In this document: piece after piece, positions 1-8,887 of the stretch
Position numbering within the stretch: the first letter of the stretch is position 1
How the letters are laid out: each line of letters begins with the position of its first letter
Assembly: GCA_040881945.1 (NCBI GenBank)
Contig: JBBECF010000028.1
Coordinates: forward strand, 1-44,221
Direction: 5' to 3'
Length of the DNA stretch: 44,221 bases
Source of the DNA: JBBECF01 sp040881945
Lineage (GTDB): Bacteria; Pseudomonadota; Alphaproteobacteria; Dongiales; Dongiaceae
Made by a program: the position numbers and the translations under genes
Notes under the pieces: model-generated
The model's database searches: none
Seen by the model: only the letters and a program-made list of their open reading frames with translations
What the model was told of the DNA's origin: nothing

Positions 1-404
1 GCGACCGTTTCCAGGAAATTGCTGACCGAGATCGGCTTGGCGATATAGGCTTCGCACCCGCCTTCGCGGATCTTCTCTTCGTCGCCCTTCATGGCGAAGG
101 CGGTGACGGCGATGACCGGAATCGAGCGCAGATCCTCGTCTTCCTTGATCCACTTCGTGACTTCGAGTCCGGAAACCTCGGGCAACTGGATGTCCATCAA
201 GATGAGGTCGGGATGGTGCTCGCGGGCCAGCTTCAGCGCCTCCATTCCGTCCTTCGATTGCAGGATTCGGTGCCCATGCGCCTCGAGCAGGTCGTGGAAC
301 AGCTTCATGTTGAGCTCGTTGTCCTCGACGATCAAGATCGTCTTGGTCGGCCCGAGCCCGCGCAGCGGCCGGGTCGTCACTGCCGTTCCGTTCAATCCAG
401 TCAT
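1..404 (-). CDS. divK: DivK-type single-domain response regulator (3' end cut by window)
   Basis: Single receiver (CheY-like) domain with no output domain in the visible 134 residues. The acidic pair E28-D29 sits in ILIVEDNELNMKLFHDLLEA, the phospho-acceptor is D71 in LILMDIQLPE, the switch Thr is T101 and the conserved Lys is K123 in YIAKPIS. The wording matches Caulobacter DivK, the cell-fate regulator that acts through DivJ/PleC and DivL/CckA on CtrA, almost position for position. The ATG at 404 gives about 20 residues before the core. A GTG eight codons in would shorten this, so the start is uncertain. The gene runs off the left edge. In many alphaproteobacteria pleD follows divK, but that cannot be seen here. 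It is divergent from the ROK kinase across a 157-bp spacer. Confidence 0.93.
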   Translation of the reverse strand, partial: MTGLNGTAVTTRPLRGLGPTKTILIVEDNELNMKLFHDLLEAHGHRILQSKDGMEALKLAREHHPDLILMDIQLPEVSGLEVTKWIKEDEDLRSIPVIAVTAFAMKGDEEKIREGGCEAYIAKPISVSNFLETV

Positions 405-561
405 GTATCCCCGCAGATCGAATCCTTGACGGAAAAAGGCGGTCCCGGCCCGGTGCCGCCGACCCACACTTAACGATCTACCCCCTTGGCGTTAAAAAAT
501 CGTAAACATCCCTGTGCCGGCCCCGGCGCGGGGCCACGGACCGAAGGGTAGGCGGCCGGCC

Positions 562-1500
562 ATGCAGAACGGAACGACGCGCATCGGGGTCGACCTCGGC
601 GGGACGAAGATCGAGGCGGTCGCCCTGGACGGCGCAGGAAACGAGCTGATTCGCAGGCGCCGCGCCACCCCGGCGGCCGACTACGACGGAACGGTGCGGG
701 CGGTCGTCGATTTGGTCCGCGAGGTCGAAGCGGCGACGCCCGCCGCGGCCGGCCCGGCCACGGTCGGCGTCGGCATCCCGGGCGCCGTGTCGCCCGCCAC
801 CGGCCTGGTCAAGAACGCCAACTCCACCTGGTTGATCGGCCGTCCCTTCGACCGCGATCTCGCCGTCGCGCTCGGGCGCCCGGTCCGGGTCGCCAACGAC
901 GCCAACTGCTTCGCCGTGTCGGAGGCCGCCGACGGGGCCGGCGCCGGCGCGGCGGTGGTGTTCGGCGTCATTCTCGGAACGGGGGTGGGCGGCGGCGTGG
1001 TGGTCGACGGCCGGCCGCTCGTCGGGGCCAACGCCATCGCCGGGGAATGGGGGCACAACCCCCTGCCCTGGCCGGGCGACGCGGAACGGCCCGGACCGCC
1101 CTGCTATTGCGGGCGGCGCGGCTGTATCGAGACCTTCCTGTCCGGACCGGCGTTCGCGGCGGATCACCGGGCCACCGGCGGCAGCGGCAGCGCCGTCGAG
1201 ATCGCCGCGCTGGCGGTTGCCGGCGACGCCATGGCCGAGGCCGCGCTCGCCCGCTACGAAGGAAGGCTGGCGCGCGCCCTGGCCACCGTGATCAATCTTC
1301 TCGATCCGGACGTGATCGTGCTCGGCGGCGGCATGTCCAAGATCGTCCGGCTCTACGACGCCGTGCCGCGGCTGTGGCCGGCCTTCGTCTTTTCCGACCG
1401 GGTCGACACCCGCCTGCTGCCGCCGCGCCACGGCGATTCGAGCGGCGTGCGCGGCGCCGCCTGGTTGTGGCCGGCGCCGCCGGCGGCGACCGACGGATGA
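562..1500 (+). CDS. ROK-family sugar kinase (fructokinase/N-acetylhexosamine kinase type)
   Basis: A 312-residue ROK kinase that would phosphorylate a hexose with ATP in the cytoplasm. The N-terminal phosphate loop is GVDLGGTKIEAV (about residues 9-20), the sugar-binding/catalytic segment is VANDANCFAVSEA, and the ROK zinc site is CYCGRRGCIETFLSG. A second glycine-rich segment reads ILGTGVGGGVVVDG. The full length is normal for the family. The ATG at 562 is preferred over an upstream in-frame ATG at 514 because the domain begins right after it. The stop overlaps the dinB start (ATGA), so the two are probably co-transcribed. Closest in style to Mak/NagK-like fructokinases; substrate not determinable from sequence. 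Confidence 0.9.
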   Translation: MQNGTTRIGVDLGGTKIEAVALDGAGNELIRRRRATPAADYDGTVRAVVDLVREVEAATPAAAGPATVGVGIPGAVSPATGLVKNANSTWLIGRPFDRDLAVALGRPVRVANDANCFAVSEAADGAGAGAAVVFGVILGTGVGGGVVVDGRPLVGANAIAGEWGHNPLPWPGDAERPGPPCYCGRRGCIETFLSGPAFAADHRATGGSGSAVEIAALAVAGDAMAEAALARYEGRLARALATVINLLDPDVIVLGGGMSKIVRLYDAVPRLWPAFVFSDRVDTRLLPPRHGDSSGVRGAAWLWPAPPAATDG

Positions 1501-2762
1501 GCGCGCTGTGCCGCGACTGCGGCGACTTGGCGCCCGCGCCGCGGCCGCGGCGCCGCTGCGCGGCTTGCGGCTCGCCGCGGGTCGTCGTTCACCCGGAACT
1601 CGACGCCCTCGCCATCGCCCACGTCGATTGCGACGCGTTTTACGCCAGCATCGAGAAGCGCGACGACCCGTCCTTGCGCGACCGGCCGGTTGTCGTCGGC
1701 GGACGCCGGCGCGGCGTGGTCATGGCCGCCTGCTACATCGCCCGGCAATACGGCGTGCACTCGGCCATGCCCATGTTCAAGGCGCTCGCGGCCTGCCCTG
1801 AGGCGGTCGTGGTGCCGCCGGACATGGCCAAGTACAGCGCCGTCGGCCTGCAGATCCGGACGCTGATGCGCGAGCTGACGCCGTTGGTCGAGCCGTTGTC
1901 GATCGACGAGGCCTTCCTCGACCTCGGCGGCACCGAGCGCCTGCACCACGGCCCGCCGGCGCGCAGCCTGGCGCTGTTCGCGCTGCGCGTCGAACGCGAG
2001 ATCGGCGTGACCGTGTCGATCGGATTGAGCGGCAACAAGTTCCTCGCCAAGGTCGCGTCGGACCTCGACAAGCCGCGCGGCTTCGCCGTCATCGGCCGGG
2101 CCGAGGCCGCCGATTTCCTGCGGCCGCGGCCGGTCGGGCTGATCTGGGGCGTCGGTCCGGCGCTGCAGGGGCGTCTGGCGGCGGACGGCATCGCGACGAT
2201 CGGGCAGCTCCAGGAACGCACCGAGGCCGCGCTGGTCGCCCGCTATGGCAGCATCGGCCGGCGTCTGGCCCGCTTCGCCCACGGCCGGGACGACCGCCGC
2301 GTCGATCCCGCGGCCCCGCTGAAGAGCCTGTCGGCCGAAACCACCTTCGACGACGACATCGCGGCACCGGCGGCGCTGGCCGCCGAACTGTGGCCGTTGT
2401 GCGAGCGGGTGGCGGCGCGGCTCAAACGCCACGGCCGCGCCGCCCGGGTCGTCACGCTCAAGCTGAAAACCGCCGACTTCCGGCCGATCGCCCGCAGCCG
2501 CCGCCTCGAAGCGCCGACGCAGCTCGCCGACACGCTCTTCCGCGTGGCGCGCCGGCTGCTCGACGGCGCGGCCGACGGACGGCGCTTCCGCCTGATCGGC
2601 GTCGGCGCCTCGGACCTCGCCGACGGCGCGACCGCCGACCCGCCCGACCTGCTCGACCCCGCGGCGCGGCGGCGCGTGGACCTCGAGCACGCGATCGACG
2701 CCGTGCGCGCCAAGCTCGGCCCCGGCGCGATCGGCCGCGGGCCGCCGCAAGGCCGACGCTGA
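1497..2762 (+). CDS. dinB: DNA polymerase IV (Y-family translesion polymerase)
   Basis: A 421-residue Y-family polymerase for translesion synthesis. The metal-binding catalytic motifs are HVDCDAFYASIE (about residues 42-53) and LSIDEAFLDL. The fingers motif is VMAACYIARQYGVHSAMP, and the helix-hairpin-helix region contains IWGVGPALQGRLAADGI. The little-finger domain follows at about 290-400. An N-terminal extension carries CxxC (C5, C8) and CxxC (C21, C24), a zinc-ribbon-like addition before the canonical start that I recall from other alphaproteobacterial DinB proteins. The ATG at 1497 overlaps the kinase stop by four bases, which implies translational coupling. No LexA-type operator was recognised upstream. 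Confidence 0.95.
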   Translation: MSALCRDCGDLAPAPRPRRRCAACGSPRVVVHPELDALAIAHVDCDAFYASIEKRDDPSLRDRPVVVGGRRRGVVMAACYIARQYGVHSAMPMFKALAACPEAVVVPPDMAKYSAVGLQIRTLMRELTPLVEPLSIDEAFLDLGGTERLHHGPPARSLALFALRVEREIGVTVSIGLSGNKFLAKVASDLDKPRGFAVIGRAEAADFLRPRPVGLIWGVGPALQGRLAADGIATIGQLQERTEAALVARYGSIGRRLARFAHGRDDRRVDPAAPLKSLSAETTFDDDIAAPAALAAELWPLCERVAARLKRHGRAARVVTLKLKTADFRPIARSRRLEAPTQLADTLFRVARRLLDGAADGRRFRLIGVGASDLADGATADPPDLLDPAARRRVDLEHAIDAVRAKLGPGAIGRGPPQGRR

Positions 2763-2782
2763 GGCCGCTCGCCCTTGTCCGG

Positions 2783-3592
2783 TCAGCAGGGCGGCGGCGT
2801 CAGCCCGGCGATCTCGCGCAGCTTGGCGGACACGCTGAAGTCGCCATAGTCGAGGACCAATTCCTCGACGACGCCGTTGGCGTGGAGGCGCAGGCGCTGT
2901 TCGTGCTCGGGCTCCATCTCCTCGCTCGCCGCGGCGAAGAACGCGAGTTCCACCCGCCAGGACGGTCCGGCGGCAAGCAACGGCGAGCGCTCGCTTGTGC
3001 CTTGTTCGAGCTCGAGGCGCGCCGCGATCGCGGCGCTGACGCCGAACAGCCCTTCCGCGTCCGACCCGTCGAAGACCAGAGCCCAGAACAGCCGGTCGCC
3101 GGCCTCCACCCGCTCCAGGAGCCGCAGGCTGTGCGCGGTCGGAAAATGCGTGCCCGGCGGCAGCGGCACCGTCCGGTCGGCGGGCAGCGAGTATTGCGCC
3201 GCGCCCCCCTTCCCGGCGCCATCGAGGCGGGCCTCGCCGCGGAATTCCTCCGCCACTTCGCCGTTCTCCAGCTTGCGCACGAAGAAGCGGTACCGCAGCC
3301 CGTCCTTGGATTCCCACGAGACCAGGCTCCAACCGAGCTCGAACTGCGTGCCCGTGTGGTAGAGAAAAGTCATGCGCGTGCGCTGCGTGACGGTCCAGCC
3401 GTCGCAGGAATCCGCCCATTCGAACTGCATCGTGCCGCTCACGTCGGCGACGTCGCTGCTGGAACCGCCGTGCAACAGCGACATGTCGTAAACCGCGCGA
3501 TGCGGCGCGATTTCGATGGCTGCGGCGGGTTCGGCGGCGGCCCACAGGCACATTGCCAGACCCGCGAGGCAGCACCGTGCCTGGATTTTCAT
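2783..3592 (-). CDS. eipB: EipB/DUF1849 periplasmic cell-envelope protein
   Basis: A 269-residue exported protein. Residues 1-25 form a signal peptide ending AAA before IEIAPHRAVYDMSL. The mature part follows the DUF1849 pattern: HRAVYDMSL near the N-terminus, SGTMQFEWADSCDGW, then a beta-rich body with FPTAHSLRLLERVEAGDR and VFDGSD, and a C-terminal LVLDYGDFSVSAKLREIAGL ending in Cys. C63 and C269 match the two cysteines that form the conserved disulfide in Brucella EipB, a beta-spiral periplasmic protein needed for envelope integrity. The ATG at 3592 is chosen because it opens the signal peptide directly. It is divergent from the dehydrogenase gene. The family is clear; the molecular function is not well known. 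Confidence 0.85.
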   Translation of the reverse strand: MKIQARCCLAGLAMCLWAAAEPAAAIEIAPHRAVYDMSLLHGGSSSDVADVSGTMQFEWADSCDGWTVTQRTRMTFLYHTGTQFELGWSLVSWESKDGLRYRFFVRKLENGEVAEEFRGEARLDGAGKGGAAQYSLPADRTVPLPPGTHFPTAHSLRLLERVEAGDRLFWALVFDGSDAEGLFGVSAAIAARLELEQGTSERSPLLAAGPSWRVELAFFAAASEEMEPEHEQRLRLHANGVVEELVLDYGDFSVSAKLREIAGLTPPPC

Positions 3593-3718
3593 TTCGATCG
3601 TTGCCTGTCGAATTGTCGGGAAGGGAATGCGCGCGGACAGGGGCGAAATTATGTCACGCCCGACGGTCTGGCAATAGTATGGTGGGGCAACGCCCACCAC
3701 CGAAGGAGCCTCGGCATA

Positions 3719-4681
3719 ATGAGCAAGCGAATCGTCCTGGTGACCCGCAGAGTGCCCGAGGCCGTCACGGCGCGGCTCGAACGCGACTACGAGGCCCGCC
3801 TCAACCGCGAGGACCGGCTGTTGGACGGCCAGGAGGTTCTGGCCCGCGCGGCCGGAGCCGACGCGCTCCTCCCCTGCCCGACCGACAAGCTCACGGCCCA
3901 GTTCATTGACCAGCTTCCCGCCAGCATCCGAGTCATCGCGACCTTTTCGGTGGGCTACGAGCACATCGACCTGGCGGCAGCCAAGCGGCGGGGCATCGTC
4001 GTCACCAACACGCCCGAGGTCCTGACCGACGCCACCGCCGACTGCACCATGCTGCTGCTGCTCGGCGCCGCCCGGCGCGCCCACGAGGGCGAACGAATGA
4101 TCCGCGAGGCGACCTGGACGGCCTGGGCGCCCACGGGCCTGCTCGGCGTGCACGTGACCGGCAAGCGCCTCGGCATCTATGGCATGGGCCGGATCGGCAA
4201 GGCGGTCGCCCGGCGCGCCCGCGGCTTCGACATGACGATCCATTACAGCGACCCCGTGCGGCTGTCGCCCGAGCTCGAGGCGGGCGCGATCTATCACGCC
4301 GACCCGAACGACATGCTGCCGCACTGCGACTTCCTGACGATTCACTCGCCGTCGACCCCGGAGACGTACCACTTCCTCAACAAGGAGCGCATCGCCCGCC
4401 TGCCCGACGGCGCGATCGTCGTCAACGCCGCGCGCGGGACGATCGTGGACGACGGGGCGCTGATCGCCGCCTTGAAGTCGGGCAAGCTCGCCGCCGCCGG
4501 CCTCGACGTGTTCGAGGGCGAACCCAACCTCAACCCCGGTTATCGGCCGCTGCAGAACACGTTCCTGCTGCCGCATCTCGGCAGCGCCACGGTGGAGACG
4601 CGCAACGCCATGGGCTTCAAGTGTCTCGACAACCTCGACGCCTTCTTCGCCAAGCGCGAGCCGCCGGACCGGGTGGCGTGA
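3719..4681 (+). CDS. D-2-hydroxyacid dehydrogenase (glyoxylate/hydroxypyruvate reductase, D-glycerate dehydrogenase type)
   Basis: A 320-residue NAD(P)-dependent D-2-hydroxyacid dehydrogenase. The Rossmann motif is LGIYGMGRIGKAVARRA (GMGRIG, residues 155-160). The catalytic triad is R239 in NAARGTIVDD, E268 in DVFEGEPN and H286 in LLPHLGSATVETR. The substrate-loop text FSVGYEHIDLAAAKRRGI is typical of the GyaR/GhrB/GRHPR branch that reduces glyoxylate and hydroxypyruvate. An AAGGAG ribosome-binding site lies at 3703-3708, 10 nt before the ATG. It converges tail to tail with agmatine deiminase with a single base between the stop codons. Cofactor preference and physiological substrate are not resolved. 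Confidence 0.9.
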   Translation: MSKRIVLVTRRVPEAVTARLERDYEARLNREDRLLDGQEVLARAAGADALLPCPTDKLTAQFIDQLPASIRVIATFSVGYEHIDLAAAKRRGIVVTNTPEVLTDATADCTMLLLLGAARRAHEGERMIREATWTAWAPTGLLGVHVTGKRLGIYGMGRIGKAVARRARGFDMTIHYSDPVRLSPELEAGAIYHADPNDMLPHCDFLTIHSPSTPETYHFLNKERIARLPDGAIVVNAARGTIVDDGALIAALKSGKLAAAGLDVFEGEPNLNPGYRPLQNTFLLPHLGSATVETRNAMGFKCLDNLDAFFAKREPPDRVA

Positions 4682-4682
4682 G

Positions 4683-5711
4683 TCAGGTCGCCGGGGCGCC
4701 GGCGGGCTGCTGCTGGGTGATGCAGTGGATGCCGCCGCCGCCGACGTGGACGTCGAGCGCCGGGACCTGGACGACCTCGCGGTCGGGAAACAGGCGGGCG
4801 ACGATCTCGAAGGCGCGGTCGTCCTGCGGGTCCTCGAAGGCCGGCAGGATCACGCCGCCGTTGGCGATGTAGAAATTGATATAGGACAGGGCCATGCGGC
4901 GTCCGTCCGGCAGGGTCCGCGGCCGCGGCTGCGCGATCTCGACGACCTCGAGCGACCGTCCGGCGGCATCGGTCGCCGCCCGCAGCCGCGCCAGGTTGTC
5001 CGCCAGCGCCGCATAATTGGCGTCCGCTGGGTCGCTTTCGCTCAAGGCCGCGACCACGCCCGGGCGCACGAAGCAGGCCAGTTCGTCGACATGGCCGTCG
5101 GTGTCGTCGTCCTGCAGCCCCCGGCCCAGCCATATCACCTTGCGGATGCCAAGATAGGCCGCGAGCAGCTCCTCCAGCTCGGCGCGGCCGAGATTCGGAT
5201 TCCGGTTCGGATTCAACAGCACGCTCTCGGTGGTCAGCAGCGTGCCTTCGCCGTCGCTGTGGATCGCGCCGCCTTCCAGCACGAAGTCCGCCGCATAGCG
5301 GCGCATCCCGAGATGCTCGAGGACGGCGCCGGCCACCGCCGCATCGCGCTCATGATCGGGATAGTTGTCACCCCAGGCGTTCCATTGCCAGTTGACGCCC
5401 GCGACCTGGCCGCGGCCGTTGACGACGAATGTGGGACCGTTGTCGCGCATCCAGGAATCGTCGTGCGGCAGCGAGAAGGTGCTGACGCCCGGCCCGGCAC
5501 GCAACGACACCTCGGCGACGTTCTTGGGCTTCGTGATCATCGTCACCGGCTCGAAGCGGGCGATCGCCGTCGCCACCTCGGCGTAGGCGTTGCGCGCCGC
5601 CTCGATCCGGTCGCCCCAGGTCTCGGCGCGGCACGGCCACTCCATCCAGCACCGGCTATGCGGCGTCCATTCGGCGGGCATGAAGAACCCGTCTTCGGCC
5701 GGTCGCGACAA
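4683..5711 (-). CDS. aguA: Agmatine deiminase
   Basis: A 342-residue peptidyl-arginine-deiminase-fold enzyme that hydrolyses agmatine to N-carbamoylputrescine and ammonia. Family landmarks are MPAEWTPHSRCWMEWPCR at the N-terminus, DDSWMRDNGPTF (residues 84-95), FVLEGGAIHSDGEGTLLTTE, DTDGHVDELACF with H207, and the nucleophile C330 in GGGGIHCITQQQPAG. All catalytic positions are present and the length is normal. The usual partner, N-carbamoylputrescine amidase (aguB), is not adjacent. It is followed upstream, on the same strand, by aspS with about 90 bp between. An in-frame ATG at residue 11 is an alternative start. Confidence 0.95.
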   Translation of the reverse strand: MSRPAEDGFFMPAEWTPHSRCWMEWPCRAETWGDRIEAARNAYAEVATAIARFEPVTMITKPKNVAEVSLRAGPGVSTFSLPHDDSWMRDNGPTFVVNGRGQVAGVNWQWNAWGDNYPDHERDAAVAGAVLEHLGMRRYAADFVLEGGAIHSDGEGTLLTTESVLLNPNRNPNLGRAELEELLAAYLGIRKVIWLGRGLQDDDTDGHVDELACFVRPGVVAALSESDPADANYAALADNLARLRAATDAAGRSLEVVEIAQPRPRTLPDGRRMALSYINFYIANGGVILPAFEDPQDDRAFEIVARLFPDREVVQVPALDVHVGGGGIHCITQQQPAGAPAT

Positions 5712-5801
5712 AGGCGTTTCCTTCCCCTGGTTAACGCGACGGTGACTGTAGGAGGCCGGCCTCGATTTGGCAATCCGGCGGGGCCAACGGCGGCCCGCGC
5801 G

Positions 5802-7583
5802 CTATTTCTTCGCCGGCGGCAGATCGAGGCGGATGTGCAATTCCTTCAGCCGCGCCGGCGGCACCTCGGCCGGCGCCTGCATCATCAGGTCCATCGCCTG
5901 CTGGTTCATCGGGAAGGCGACGATTTCGCGGATGTTCGGCTCGTCGGCGAGCAGCATGACGATGCGGTCGATGCCCGGCGCCGAGCCGCCATGCGGCGGC
6001 GCGCCGAACTTGAGCGCCGAGAGCATGCCGCCGAAGCGGGCCTCGACCTCGGCCGCGCCGTAGCCGGCGATGGCGAAGGCCTTGTACATGATCTCCGGCA
6101 GGTGGTTGCGGATCGCGCCGCTCGACAGCTCGACCCCGTTGCACACGATGTCGTACTGGAACGCCTTGATGGACAGGGGATCCTGCGTCTCCAGCGCCTT
6201 CAGGCCGCCCTGCGGCATCGAGAACGGGTTGTGGCTGAATTCGATGCGGCCGCTGTCGGCATCGCGCTCGAACATCGGGAAATCGACGACCCAGCAGAAT
6301 TCGAAGCGGCGGCGGTCGATCAGCCCCAGCTCGTCGCCGAGGCGGGCGCGCACGACCCCGGCGAACTTCTCCGCCGCCGCCTTCTTGTCGCAGGCGAAGA
6401 ACACCGCGTCGCCGTCGCCAACGCCGGCCGCGCGCGCGATGGCGGCGAGGCGGTCCGGGTCGAGGTTCTTGGCGATCGGCCCCTTGGCCCCGCCGTCGGC
6501 GAAGGCGATGTAGCCGAGACCCGGCGCCCCCTGCCCGCGCGCCCAGTCGTTGAGCTTGTCGAAGAAGCTGCGCGGGCGCGAAGCGGCGCCGGGCGCCGGG
6601 ATCGCCCGGACCACGCCGCCGGCTTCGACCTGCCGGGCGAAGATGCCGAAGCCGGAGCCGCGGAACGCCTCGGTCACGTCGGCGATGCGCAGCGGGTTGC
6701 GTAGGTCGGGCTTGTCGGTGCCATAGACGAGCATCGCCTGGTCGAACGGGATGCGCGGAAACGGCAGCGCGCCGAGAACGCGGTCGCCGGCGAATTCCGC
6801 GAACACGCCGTGCAGCACCGGCTCGATCGCCGCGAAGACGTCCTCCTGGGTGACGAACGACATCTCGAAGTCGAGTTGGTAGAACTCGCCCGGCGAGCGG
6901 TCGGCGCGGCTGTCTTCGTCGCGGAAGCACGGCGCGATCTGGAAATAGCGGTCGAAGCCGGCGATCATCAGAAGCTGCTTGAACTGCTGCGGCGCCTGCG
7001 GCAGGGCGTAGAACTTGCCCGGATGCAGCCGGCTCGGCACCAGGAAGTCGCGCGCGCCTTCGGGCGAGCTCGAGGTCAGGATCGGCGTCTGGAACTCGGT
7101 GAAGCCGGCGTCGGTCATGCGCCGGCGGATGCTGGCGACGACGCTTGCGCGCAACGTTATGTTGCGATGGATGCGGTCGCGGCGCAGGTCGAGGAAGCGG
7201 TAGCGCAGGCGGATGTCCTCGCCCGCGTCCTCTTCGCCGTTCACTTGCAGGGGCAGCGGGTCGGCCGCCGACAGCAGCTCGAACGCGCCGACCTGCAGCT
7301 CGACCTCGCCGGTCGCCAGGCGCGGGTTGACGGTTTCGGGCGGCCGCCGCACCACCTTGCCGGTGACGCTGACGACGGACTCCGAACGCACCGCCTCCAG
7401 TTCGGCGAACAGCGGGCTCGAAACGTCGATGACGCATTGCGTCAGGCCGTAATGGTCGCGCAGGTCGATGAACAGCAGATTGCCGTGATCGCGCTTGCGG
7501 TGGACCCAGCCGGACAACCGCGCCTCGGCGCCGGCGTCGCCCGCGCGCAAGGCGCCGCAGGTGTGAGTCCTGTACCGGTGCAT
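5802..7583 (-). CDS. aspS: Aspartate--tRNA ligase
   Basis: A 593-residue class II synthetase of the bacterial type. An N-terminal OB-fold anticodon-binding domain contains LSGWVHRKRDHGNLLFIDLR. The class II core has motif 2 around YFQIAPCFRDEDSRADR. A GAD insertion domain occupies roughly residues 280-410. Motif 3 lies near the C-terminus in GSAPGIDRIVMLLADEPNIR. The ATG at 7583 gives the usual family length; an upstream in-frame ATG would add 24 residues without homology. It is divergent from rnd with 125 bp between. Alphaproteobacterial AspRS is often non-discriminating (charging tRNA-Asn as well); that cannot be settled from the sequence here. Confidence 0.97.
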   Translation of the reverse strand: MHRYRTHTCGALRAGDAGAEARLSGWVHRKRDHGNLLFIDLRDHYGLTQCVIDVSSPLFAELEAVRSESVVSVTGKVVRRPPETVNPRLATGEVELQVGAFELLSAADPLPLQVNGEEDAGEDIRLRYRFLDLRRDRIHRNITLRASVVASIRRRMTDAGFTEFQTPILTSSSPEGARDFLVPSRLHPGKFYALPQAPQQFKQLLMIAGFDRYFQIAPCFRDEDSRADRSPGEFYQLDFEMSFVTQEDVFAAIEPVLHGVFAEFAGDRVLGALPFPRIPFDQAMLVYGTDKPDLRNPLRIADVTEAFRGSGFGIFARQVEAGGVVRAIPAPGAASRPRSFFDKLNDWARGQGAPGLGYIAFADGGAKGPIAKNLDPDRLAAIARAAGVGDGDAVFFACDKKAAAEKFAGVVRARLGDELGLIDRRRFEFCWVVDFPMFERDADSGRIEFSHNPFSMPQGGLKALETQDPLSIKAFQYDIVCNGVELSSGAIRNHLPEIMYKAFAIAGYGAAEVEARFGGMLSALKFGAPPHGGSAPGIDRIVMLLADEPNIREIVAFPMNQQAMDLMMQAPAEVPPARLKELHIRLDLPPAKK

Positions 7584-7708
7584 GGAGCGCCCTTTCCGGG
7601 CCGTCGCCGGCCGCGAATCCGGCGGCAAAAGGCACGGAAGCCGCCGATTTGTCAAGCCGCGGCGGCCCGGCTTTCGCCCCCCGGCAAATCCGTGTATAGC
7701 TGGCGCGC

Positions 7709-8872
7709 ATGACCCTCATCACCGACAACTCGGCGCTGGCCGAGTTCTGCCGCCGCCAGGCGCGCGCGGACCATATTGCCGTCGATACCGAGTTCATGCG
7801 GGACACGACGTACTGGCCGCAGCTCTGCCTCGTCCAGATCGCCGGCCCGGACGAGACCGCCGCCATCGATACGCTCGCCCCCGGCATCGACTTGCAGCCG
7901 CTGCTCGACCTTCTGTTCGACCCCAAGGTCATCAAGGTGTTCCACGCGGCGCGCCAGGACATCGAGATTTTCTTTCACCTGACCGGCCGCATCGCGGCGC
8001 CGCTGGTCGACACCCAGGTCGCCGCCATGGTGTGCGGCTTCGGCGACGCCGTCAGCTACGAAAACCTCGCCGCGAAGCTGGCCGGGGCGCGCATCGACAA
8101 GTCGGCCCGCTTCACCGACTGGTCGCGACGGCCGCTGACCGACCGGCAGCTCAGCTATGCCCTGTCCGATGTCACCCATTTGCGCCTCGCTTACGAGCGG
8201 CTGGCGCACCGCCTGGCCAAGACCGGTCGCGCGACCTGGGTGGCCGAGGAAATGGCCCGGCTGACCGATCCGCGCATCTACGAGCTCGACCCGCGCGAGT
8301 CGTGGCGGCGGCTCAAGCCGCGCAGCGACAAGCCGCGCTTGCTCGCCGTCCTGCGCGAGGTGGCGGCGTGGCGCGAGGAGGAGGCGCAGCGGCGCGACGT
8401 GCCGCGCAACCGCGTCCTGCGCGACGAGATGCTGATCGAGATCGCCGCCCACGCGCCGCGCGCGGCCGAGGAGCTGGCGCACGTCCGCGGCCTGTCGCGC
8501 GGCCTGGCCGAAGGCAAGCAGGGCCAGGCCCTGCTCGCCGCCGTGCAGCGCGGCCTCGAGCTGCCCGAGGCCGAATGCCCGCGGGCGCCGCCGCGCCTCG
8601 ACCTGCCGGCCGGCCTCGGCCCGCTCGTCGATCTGCTGCGCGTCCTGCTCAAGACCAAATGCGAGGCGAACGAGGTCGCCCAGAAGCTGGTGGCGAGCGC
8701 CGAGGACCTGCAGCGCATCGCCGCCGAGGACGACGCGCCCGTCCCGGCGCTCACCGGCTGGCGGCGCGAGCTGTTCGGCGTCGACGCGCTGGCGCTCAAG
8801 CACGGCCGGCTCGGGCTCACCGCCGCCGGCCGCGAAGTCAGGATCGTGCCGCTGGCCGGCGCCGGCGCCTGA
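7709..8872 (+). CDS. rnd: Ribonuclease D
   Basis: A 387-residue 3'-5' exoribonuclease of the DEDDy class, involved in tRNA 3' maturation. Exo I is HIAVDTEFMRD (D26, E28), Exo II is KVFHAARQDIEIF, and Exo III is LSYALSDVTHL with its Tyr and Asp. The FTDWSRRPLTDRQLSYA stretch is typical of Rnd. A C-terminal HRDC domain (about residues 215-290) includes RNRVLRDEMLIEIAAHAP and HVRGLSRGLAEGK. The length is normal. It is divergent from aspS; no convincing promoter pair was identified in the shared 125-bp spacer. Confidence 0.95.
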   Translation: MTLITDNSALAEFCRRQARADHIAVDTEFMRDTTYWPQLCLVQIAGPDETAAIDTLAPGIDLQPLLDLLFDPKVIKVFHAARQDIEIFFHLTGRIAAPLVDTQVAAMVCGFGDAVSYENLAAKLAGARIDKSARFTDWSRRPLTDRQLSYALSDVTHLRLAYERLAHRLAKTGRATWVAEEMARLTDPRIYELDPRESWRRLKPRSDKPRLLAVLREVAAWREEEAQRRDVPRNRVLRDEMLIEIAAHAPRAAEELAHVRGLSRGLAEGKQGQALLAAVQRGLELPEAECPRAPPRLDLPAGLGPLVDLLRVLLKTKCEANEVAQKLVASAEDLQRIAAEDDAPVPALTGWRRELFGVDALALKHGRLGLTAAGREVRIVPLAGAGA

Positions 8873-8887
8873 GATACGGGGACACCG

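Noticed and set aside
472..495. Second CtrA pair TTAA ... TTAA upstream of divK
   Set aside because: The two TTAA boxes are about 17 bp apart, not 7, so they do not form a CtrA site.
1353..3575. Long minus-strand open frame of 740 codons opposite dinB and eipB
   Set aside because: Its translation is Arg/Ala/Gly-rich with no motif, and it lies antisense to clear DinB and out of frame with EipB. High GC makes stop codons rare in shadow frames.
2390..3718. In-frame extension of the dehydrogenase ORF upstream across eipB and dinB
   Set aside because: The extra 443 codons have no family character, and a good ribosome-binding site marks the ATG at 3719.
4725..6704. 659-codon plus-strand frame antisense to aguA and aspS
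   Set aside because: It is the mirror of conserved aguA and aspS sequence, with biased composition and no motif.
5731..7962. 743-codon minus-strand frame overlapping aspS and rnd
   Set aside because: It runs in a different frame from aspS, whose motifs are complete, and reads low-complexity Arg/Pro-rich text.
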